8,771 nt of DNA from assembly GCA_031431235.1 (NCBI GenBank), contig JANPDA010000329.1, positions 1-8,771 of the forward strand, given 5' to 3'. Positions 1 to 4,487 of this stretch are shown here, piece by piece. Origin of the DNA: JANNSW01 sp031431235. Its GTDB lineage: Bacteria; Pseudomonadota; Alphaproteobacteria; Rhizobiales; Hyphomicrobiaceae. Numbering within the stretch: position 1 is the stretch's first letter; each line of letters starts with the position of its first letter. The notes under the pieces were generated by a model. The model searched no databases and was not told the origin of the DNA. It was given only the letters and a program-made list of their open reading frames with translations. The position numbers were made by a program, and so were the translations under genes.

Positions 1-75
1 ACGCTCGTCGCCTCCGTTGCCCAGGAGGGTCTGATGCGGTTGCGCGACCCCTCCAGGACAAAGCCGGCGATGTGA
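1..75 (+). CDS. tesB: Acyl-CoA thioesterase II, C-terminal end (partial)
   Basis: The first 24 codons, in frame from base 1, encode a tail containing LVASVAQEGLMR and stop at TGA 73-75. This matches the end of acyl-CoA thioesterase II (E. coli TesB closes with LVASTVQEGVMR), the last strand of its second hot-dog domain. TesB hydrolyses acyl-CoA thioesters to free fatty acid and CoA in the cytoplasm. Only the end is visible, so the catalytic Asp/Gln/Thr residues lie outside the window. The identification rests on a short but distinctive motif. Its position just upstream of amtB fits the alphaproteobacterial order tesB-(glnK)-amtB as I recall it. A competing frame open from 3 to 92 gives an Arg/Gly-rich peptide with no family resemblance. 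Confidence 0.85.
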   Translation, partial: TLVASVAQEGLMRLRDPSRTKPAM

Positions 76-106
76 AAGTCCAGGCTGGCTGACCAAAAAA
101 CGGGCA

Positions 107-126
107 ATTGCGCGATATCGCCCAAT
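107..126. promoter_or_regulatory. Near-perfect 20-bp inverted repeat, candidate NtrC-type enhancer site
   Basis: The two 10-base arms pair at 9 of 10 positions: ATTG at 107-110 against CAAT at 123-126, one C/C mismatch (111/122), and the perfect palindrome GCGATATCGC at 112-121. The centre lies about 132 bases upstream of the start site predicted from the sigma-54 promoter, a distance typical of NtrC enhancers. The TTGC-type left half resembles NtrC half-sites, but the right half lacks the matching GCAA. That NtrC binds here is inference; another dimeric regulator is possible. There is no T-run, so a terminator for tesB is unlikely. Confidence 0.45.
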
Positions 127-192
127 ATTTGTGCAACTCGATGTGGCCGCAACGGGGCTCCCGCCATCGAGGCCTCTCGATTATTCCATCTA

Positions 193-205
193 TTTCAATA
201 AGTTA
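193..205 (+). promoter_or_regulatory. IHF-like binding site
   Basis: TTTCAATAAGTTA matches the IHF consensus WATCAANNNNTTR at all fixed positions but one (T for A at the second base). It lies in a clearly AT-rich stretch (about 181-208) between the inverted repeat and the sigma-54 promoter. IHF usually binds there to bend DNA and bring an enhancer-bound activator to the polymerase. The consensus is degenerate, so context carries most of the weight. Confidence 0.4.
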
Positions 206-222
206 TTGCACCGCACCATAGT

Positions 223-238
223 TGGCACGAAGCTTGAT
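223..238 (+). promoter_or_regulatory. Sigma-54 (RpoN) -24/-12 promoter for amtB
   Basis: TTGGCACG begins at base 222, and TTGAT follows after four bases. Against the consensus TGGCACG-N4-TTGCW, the -24 element is perfect (GG at 224-225) and the spacing is correct. The only key mismatch is A for C in the -12 dinucleotide (236-237 reads GA). The predicted start is near base 249, leaving a leader of about 68 bases before the amtB ATG. Sigma-54 control of amtB under nitrogen limitation is well established in proteobacteria, so sequence and context agree. The -12 mismatch may weaken the promoter. Confidence 0.65.
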
Positions 239-316
239 TAACCTTCTTGCGTGACCAAGGAAGCGTGTCTCCGGACCAGGGAGGCGCATTCGGCGATCCG
301 CCAGCGGGGGAAGCAA

Positions 317-1738
317 ATGAAACTCGTGACAGCCATTTTCAGGCACACCATCAGGCACTGCCGGCTCGATGCGGTGCTTGCCGTGCTCGCCAGCGCGCTC
401 ATGCTCGCTGGTCCGGCTTTGGCGCAAACGGCGCCGGCCATCGCCCCCGTCGCCGACAAGGGCGACTCGGCCTGGATGCTGATCGCGACTGCGCTCGTGC
501 TGCTGATGACGGTGCCTGGCCTCGCCCTCTTCTATGGCGGGCTGGTCCGATCGAAGAACATGCTCTCGGTGCTGATGCAGGTGCTCTACTCGCTGTCGGT
601 CGTCGCAGTGATCTGGGTGCTCTACGGCTACAGCCTCGCCTTCACCGACGGCGGCAATCTCAATGCCTTCGTCGGCGGGCTCGACAAGGCGTTCCTCGCC
701 GGGGTCACGGTCGAATCGCTGGCCGAGACCTTCACCAAGGGCGTTTTCATCCCCGAATATGCCTTCATCGCCTTCCAGCTCACCTTCGCCGCCATCACGC
801 CTGCGCTCATCGTCGGGGCCGTTGCCGAGCGCATCCGCTTCCAGGCGCTCGCCCTGTTCCTGCCGCTGTGGGTGACGTTCGTCTACGTGCCTGTCGCCCA
901 CATGGTCTGGTTCTGGGGCGGCCCGAGCGCGTTCGGCGCACCCGCCGGCTTCCTCTTCTCGATGGGCGCGATCGACTTTGCGGGCGGTACGGTCGTGCAT
1001 ATCAACGCTGGTGTTGCGGGCCTCGTCGGTGCGCTGCTGGTTGGCAGGCGTCTGGGTTTCCGCCACGAGCTGATGGTGCCGCATTCGCTGACGATGACGC
1101 TGCTGGGAGCCGGGCTGCTCTGGGTCGGCTGGCTCGGCTTCAATGCGGGATCCGCGCTCGAAGCGTCCGGCGGAGCCGCGCTCGCCCTCGTCAATACGAT
1201 CGTCGCACCGGCAGGTGCGGCCCTCGGGTGGCTCGCAGCCGAATGCCTGTGCCGGCACAAGCCGAGCCTGCTCGGCGCCATCACCGGCGCCGTCGCGGGT
1301 CTCGTCGCGGTGACGCCCGCCGCCGGTTTCGCTTCGCCTTGCGGGGCGATCGTGCTCGGCCTGATCGCAGGGGCCGTCTGCTATTGGGCCTGCACCACAC
1401 TGAAGAATCGCCTCGGCTATGACGACTCGCTCGACGTCTTCGGGGTGCATGGCATCGGCGGGATCGTCGGTGCGATCGGAACCGGGATCGTCGCTTCGCC
1501 CGCGCTCGGTGGCACCGGCATCTTCGACTATGCGGCGGGCGCAGTTGGCGACTACTCGATCGCGTCCCAGGTCATGATCCAGTCGAAGGCCGTGCTCGTC
1601 ACCATCCTGTGGTCGGCGATCGGGTCCGCAATCCTCCTGAAACTCGTCGACCGGGTGGTCGGACTGAGAGCCGACAACGACCAGGAGCGCGAAGGCCTCG
1701 ACCTCGCCGAGCACGGGGAGCGTGCTTACAACGTGTGA
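317..1738 (+). CDS. amtB: Ammonium transporter AmtB
   Basis: A 473-residue Amt/MEP/Rh-family channel that moves ammonium across the inner membrane during nitrogen limitation. The ATG at 317 is chosen because GGGGGAAG (306-313) is a good ribosome site and because it starts a clean signal peptide: basic n-region, hydrophobic core about 18-33, cleavage after ALA at about residue 36. The in-frame ATG at 251 would add a non-signal extension. Eleven membrane helices are expected. Key residues align with E. coli AmtB: twin pore histidines H228 (VVHIN) and H378 (GVHG), 150 apart as in E. coli; phenylalanine gate F157 and F275; substrate-site W198 and S279; D220 in GAIDFAGGTVVHIN. About ten extra residues lie between W198 and D220. 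The tail ends HGERAYNV, the region that contacts GlnK. The sigma-54-type promoter upstream suggests Ntr control. No glnK is adjacent, which is unusual. Confidence 0.97.
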   Translation: MKLVTAIFRHTIRHCRLDAVLAVLASALMLAGPALAQTAPAIAPVADKGDSAWMLIATALVLLMTVPGLALFYGGLVRSKNMLSVLMQVLYSLSVVAVIWVLYGYSLAFTDGGNLNAFVGGLDKAFLAGVTVESLAETFTKGVFIPEYAFIAFQLTFAAITPALIVGAVAERIRFQALALFLPLWVTFVYVPVAHMVWFWGGPSAFGAPAGFLFSMGAIDFAGGTVVHINAGVAGLVGALLVGRRLGFRHELMVPHSLTMTLLGAGLLWVGWLGFNAGSALEASGGAALALVNTIVAPAGAALGWLAAECLCRHKPSLLGAITGAVAGLVAVTPAAGFASPCGAIVLGLIAGAVCYWACTTLKNRLGYDDSLDVFGVHGIGGIVGAIGTGIVASPALGGTGIFDYAAGAVGDYSIASQVMIQSKAVLVTILWSAIGSAILLKLVDRVVGLRADNDQEREGLDLAEHGERAYNV

Positions 1739-1821
1739 GCCTGCGCTCCTCAACTTGCGTTACCGGATTCCCGTGATGCTGGCCCGCCGTGGGTACAAGG
1801 CTTGAAGGTAGTCCGGCTCAC

Positions 1822-2298
1822 CTATCTCACGAGAGGGCCACCACTCGGGGAGACAAGTCGAGCGGCCGACGGCTCGAGGTTGGGTAACGGTACGGGTTGC
1901 CCAGTCTTTTGCCGGCGGAGCCACGCTATCACCGGGCCAAAGTGGTCACTCATGCTGTCGGGTCGAGCATGTGAACCGTCTGCCCAAGAGCCCATTTTGC
2001 TGGTCCAACGGCCGTCTGCCAATTGTCGGGCAGCGTGCAACACCCGGCCGTCACGCCCCAACAAAGCGATCCGATCGAATTGCGTTTCCAGAGTGCCGTC
2101 ACGACATGGCGCAAAACCTGCCAATGCGAAGAAAGCCATGAACGTGCTGATATCATCACGGCGTGGCAATTCAGGCGGCCAGCCAAGTTGCTCATCCTCG
2201 TCCGGCCAGATGGCTTGGCGCTGATAATCAAATATCCACGAAATGCAGTTGTATTCCGCCGTTGCAGGGCTAGTTACAACGAAATCAGATCTTGCCAC
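1822..2298 (-). CDS. DUF7689-like protein with conserved Cys/His (third gene of islet operon)
   Basis: 158 residues, starting at GTG 2298 behind GGGGGAAGAG. The protein has the pattern I associate with DUF7689: YNCISW at 16-21 (usually NCIAWA), WPPELPR at 40-46, GFAPC...LE at 61-71, then HAARQLADGRWTSKMG at 88-103 and a C-terminal strand PVIAWL. A cysteine shortly after the start (C18) followed by an invariant-looking H88 and W98-T99-S100-K101 recalls NlpC/P60 or transglutaminase-like cysteine enzymes, but that is inference; the family has no known activity that I can cite. There is no signal peptide or membrane segment, so it is probably cytoplasmic. The last 20 or so residues look unconserved. 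The start overlaps the preceding gene's end by 14 bases, suggesting translational coupling. Family assignment is from memory of its motifs. Confidence 0.8.
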   Translation of the reverse strand: MARSDFVVTSPATAEYNCISWIFDYQRQAIWPDEDEQLGWPPELPRRDDISTFMAFFALAGFAPCRDGTLETQFDRIALLGRDGRVLHAARQLADGRWTSKMGSWADGSHARPDSMSDHFGPVIAWLRRQKTGQPVPLPNLEPSAARLVSPSGGPLVR

Positions 2299-2683
2299 TC
2301 CTCTTCCCCCAACTCACCCAGTGTTGCGTCATTCGGTCAATGTATCCTCGATCCGCGGCAGGAACCGGATCGAATTTCGCAAGTTTTTTCAACAATGGGA
2401 ACCAATGGATCCTTACATCACCCGCAATCAATTTTTCCAATGTGAAAATCAAGGTGTATTCTCCCATGCCGACCAGTTTTTCGAAGGCGCTATGCCTAAC
2501 TATCTCAGAAATGGAGGAATGATAGAGTGTATCCGATAACCACGCATTCACATATGTATTATAGTGAATTATGTAAGATTGACGCATGCTTGCCGCAAGA
2601 AATATCGGATTCATGTTGTGCGTGGATGAAGTGCTTTCGAAATTGCTTTCGAATTGGTCAGGGGAATAGGCCAAGAAGTGCAT
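2285..2683 (-). CDS. Hypothetical partner of the DUF7689 gene, divergent 'WFWAL...DPVP...WGR' type
   Basis: 132 residues from ATG 2683. This start is preferred over TTG 2716 because it follows the upstream stop by one base and has AAAGG about eight bases ahead. The C-terminal half fits a recurrent family of unknown function found beside DUF7689 genes: FEKLVGMGEYTLIFTLEKL (67-85, usually a 'LG..A.P.LL..L' helix pair), HWFPLLKKL (93-101, usually WFWALR.I), DPVP (105-108), RG (112-113) and W122..WG (125-126). The helical pattern recalls a short HEAT-like unit. The N-terminal 60 residues match nothing I know, and the WFWAL motif is weakened here, so this is a divergent member. It is predicted soluble. 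Role unknown; co-occurrence with DUF7689 suggests the two act together. Confidence 0.75.
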   Translation of the reverse strand: MHFLAYSPDQFESNFESTSSTHNMNPIFLAASMRQSYIIHYNTYVNAWLSDTLYHSSISEIVRHSAFEKLVGMGEYTLIFTLEKLIAGDVRIHWFPLLKKLAKFDPVPAADRGYIDRMTQHWVSWGKRSGKI

Positions 2684-2684
2684 T

Positions 2685-3035
2685 TTATGAACCTTTCTGC
2701 TTCTCCAGACTATCAATCAACTCCAAGTGCTTGGTAAGCCAATCTCTCAATTCAATGGCTACTTGTTTTGACATGATCATGTCGATATCCAATTCACGAA
2801 TGATGCCAGCCTTTCCCTCAATCTCTTGGGGCTCACTCAGTGTACCATCATCAGATAGACTGTGCGCCGTCGCCTGAGGAATGGCCGGGCGCTCGCTGTA
2901 CATTGCCAAATGGAGGTGACCCCTAGGTGTCACGCCACCGATGGCGCCATCCACATGAATCACTCTAAACGCCTGATTCTTAATGTAAAAGAATTTAACG
3001 GAAGACGGCATCGTTTCTGGCGTGGGCGTATTCAT
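2685..3035 (-). CDS. Hypothetical small protein with GG-TP-G / YSER-PIP motif (first gene of islet operon)
   Basis: 116 residues from ATG 3035; a second Met at residue 9 is a possible start, and neither has a clear ribosome site. Visible blocks are FRVIHVDGAIGGVTPRGHL (23-41), LAMYSERPAIP (43-53), GIIRELDIDMIMS (77-89) and a C-terminal helix, QVAIELRDWLTKHLELI (91-107). I recall this plan from small widespread hypothetical proteins: beta strands bearing YSER-PIP, then 'V.R.....V.M....A..L..WL' and an amphipathic helix. It resembles DUF3467 in outline (strands, then a helix after 'V.MSP..A..L') but lacks enough matches to assign it. No membrane segment, signal or catalytic motif is seen. It stops one base before the next gene's ATG, so the genes are co-transcribed. 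Function unknown. Confidence 0.75.
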   Translation of the reverse strand: MNTPTPETMPSSVKFFYIKNQAFRVIHVDGAIGGVTPRGHLHLAMYSERPAIPQATAHSLSDDGTLSEPQEIEGKAGIIRELDIDMIMSKQVAIELRDWLTKHLELIDSLEKQKGS

Positions 3036-3262
3036 ATTGCACCATGCGGCTCGCGCCGGGTCAGGTTCAAGTGATTCGTGTCGATGACGCTCATATGATC
3101 GAATTTGTCAATGGGCATCGCGAGGCAACATGGAAATAGGCCATCAGGAACGCTCTCTCATGTGCACGACGCTGGAGGGTCGCGCGGGCAGAATCGCGTT
3201 GGTCGTCCTCGAGTTAGCGGTTAGTATCGCATCGACCCGCATTTATCCGGACGCTACACCCC
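3036..3262. other. Divergent intergenic region between the islet operon and the aminotransferase gene
   Basis: These 227 bases must hold both the islet promoter (minus strand) and any promoter for the aminotransferase (plus strand). On the minus strand, TTGACA (complement of 3106-3111) is a perfect -35 hexamer, but no good -10 box follows at 16-18 bases, so I do not call a promoter. G+C rises again toward 3180. No hairpin terminator, tRNA or repeat was found. Confidence 0.4.
3044..3139 (+). other. Possible small ORF or 3' gene remnant (31 codons)
   Basis: ATG 3044 opens a 31-codon frame ending in TAG 3137-3139. The product contains GQVQVIRVDDAHMIEFVNG, a plausible pair of beta strands. The frame is open back to a TAA at 2996, so it could be the tail of a decayed gene, perhaps one cut by arrival of the islet. 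There is no ribosome site, and I recognise no family. It may be chance. Confidence 0.2.
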
Positions 3263-4474
3263 ATGCCGACCGAAGCGCATCTGGACGTCCTTGCCCGCAA
3301 CATCCAGTCGCCGTTCCCCCGTCTGCGAGCCCTGCTCGAAGGCATCGCGCCAGGAGCAAGCGCGATCGACATGACGATCGGCGAGCCGCGGCACGCGCCG
3401 CCCGCGTTGATGATGCAGAAGCTCGTGGAGGCTTCCGCCGAGTTCGGCAAGTATCCGCCCATCATCGGCACGCCGGAGTTGCGGCAAGCGATCGCCCATT
3501 GGATCGGTCGTCGGTACGGCCTTGTCGGCCGGATCGATCCGGAGAGCCACGTGCACCCCTTGTGCGGCTCGCGCGAAGGGTTGTTCTCGGCGATGTTCCC
3601 CGCCATCGACCGGCGCGCGCGTCTCGAGAAACCCGCCGCGCTGATCCCCAATCCGTTCTATCAGGCCTATATCGCGGCAACGCTCGCGGCAGGCGCCGAG
3701 CCGATCTTCCTGCCGGCCCACCGCCGCACCGGGTTCCTGCCCGATCTCGATCGGCTCGAGGCCGACGGTGAGCTCCTGGAGCGCACCGTCGCCTGCTACC
3801 TCTGCTCGCCATCGAATCCGCAAGGGGCGGTCGCGAGTGCCGACTACCTCGAGCGCGCCATCCGGCTCGCGCGCTGCCACGACATCATGCTGTTCGCGGA
3901 TGAATGCTATTCCGAGATCTACCCGAGCGAGCCACCGCCGGGGGCGCTCCAGGTCGCGCTCGAGCGGACCGGCTCGCTCGACAACGTCATCGTCTTCAAC
4001 TCGCTGTCGAAACGATCGAACCTCGCCGGACTGCGCTCGGGCTTCTGTGCGGGCGACCCCGCCTTCATCAAGCGGCTCGCCCAGTTCCGCAATGTGGCAG
4101 CGCCACAAATGCCGATCCCGATCATGGCGGCGAGCACGGCCATATGGAGCGAGGAGAGCCATGTGGTGGAGAGCCGCCGGCTCTACCAGCAGAAATTCAC
4201 GATGGCGCGCGAGATCCTCGGCAACCGGCTGCCGGGGGGCGGTCCCCAGGGCGGCTTCTTCCTTTGGCTCGACGTGTCCCGGATTGGCGGCGGCGAGCAG
4301 GCTTCGGTAACCCTGTGGCAACGTTCGGGTGTCAGGGTGCTGCCTGGCGCCTATCTCACGCATGCGAGCGGTGAGGCCGAGGATGCGGGCCGGGACTACG
4401 TCCGGATCGCTCTGGTGCACGATCTCGCGACGACCGAGGAGGCGCTCAGGCGTTTGTCCGTCGTCGTTGAGTAG
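3263..4474 (+). CDS. dapC: PLP-dependent aminotransferase, DapC type (N-succinyldiaminopimelate aminotransferase)
   Basis: 403 residues, aminotransferase class I/II fold type I. It closely follows DapC of Bordetella and related proteins: SPFPRLRALLEGI near the start, IGEPRHAPP (39-47), GSREGLFS (102-109), PNPFYQAY (129-136), CSPSNPQG (181-188, N185 contacting the cofactor oxygen), FADECYSEIY (211-220; D213 pairs with the pyridine nitrogen, Y216), SLSKRSN (247-253; K250 the Schiff-base lysine), GLRSGF (R258, phosphate) and YVRIAL (R381, substrate carboxylate). All expected catalytic residues are present. DapC converts N-succinyl-2-amino-6-oxopimelate to N-succinyl-LL-diaminopimelate with glutamate, for lysine and peptidoglycan. 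Substrate specificity is by family inference; other aminotransferases share the fold. The start at ATG 3263 matches the family N-terminus, although no strong ribosome site is visible. ftsK starts 13 bases after the stop, so the two are probably co-transcribed. Confidence 0.85.
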   Translation: MPTEAHLDVLARNIQSPFPRLRALLEGIAPGASAIDMTIGEPRHAPPALMMQKLVEASAEFGKYPPIIGTPELRQAIAHWIGRRYGLVGRIDPESHVHPLCGSREGLFSAMFPAIDRRARLEKPAALIPNPFYQAYIAATLAAGAEPIFLPAHRRTGFLPDLDRLEADGELLERTVACYLCSPSNPQGAVASADYLERAIRLARCHDIMLFADECYSEIYPSEPPPGALQVALERTGSLDNVIVFNSLSKRSNLAGLRSGFCAGDPAFIKRLAQFRNVAAPQMPIPIMAASTAIWSEESHVVESRRLYQQKFTMAREILGNRLPGGGPQGGFFLWLDVSRIGGGEQASVTLWQRSGVRVLPGAYLTHASGEAEDAGRDYVRIALVHDLATTEEALRRLSVVVE

Positions 4475-4487
4475 AGTATCGAGTCAC

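Larger units (their letters stand above)
1822..3035 (-). other. AT-rich three-gene islet, read against its neighbours
   Basis: Composition changes sharply after amtB. Bases 2521-2580, for example, have 19 G/C of 60, while 5101-5160 in ftsK have 47 of 60. Three minus-strand genes fill the block with a 1-base gap and a 14-base overlap between them, so they form one likely transcript that runs tail-to-tail into amtB. The flanking genes are on the plus strand and belong to a common alphaproteobacterial gene order, so insertion is the simplest reading. I saw no transposase, integrase, tRNA or flanking repeats, so the mechanism is unknown. The DUF7689-like end of the block is nearer to host composition than the middle. 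Confidence 0.6.

Noticed and set aside
62..90. Possible terminator hairpin after tesB (AGCCGGC with GCTGGCT)
   Set aside because: The seven-pair stem has a wobble and a 15-base loop, and it is followed by A's instead of T's, so it does not fit an intrinsic terminator on either strand.
203..1753. 516-codon open frame on the minus strand covering amtB
   Set aside because: It is antisense to a gene whose every key residue aligns. The product is rich in Arg, Asp, Glu and His with no family pattern, as expected from a GC-rich shadow frame.
1739..1821. Bidirectional terminator between amtB and the convergent islet operon
   Set aside because: One would be expected here, but I found no stem with a T-run on either side.
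1802..2877. Plus-strand open frames across the islet (for example 1802-2224, 2023-2445, 2527-2877)
   Set aside because: They overlap one another and oppose three minus-strand frames with family motifs and operon-like junctions; their products have no recognisable pattern.
3083..3111. Sigma-70 promoter for the islet operon starting from a perfect TTGACA on the minus strand
   Set aside because: No acceptable -10 hexamer occurs at 16-18 bases; the AT-rich CATATG is only about eight bases away.
1739..3262. Insertion sequence, integrase, CRISPR or attachment site at the islet
   Set aside because: No transposase or integrase motif, terminal inverted repeats, regular spacers or tRNA-like sequence was found by eye.
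3254..4420. 388-codon minus-strand frame covering dapC
   Set aside because: Its product has shadow composition, and the opposite frame has a full set of aminotransferase motifs.
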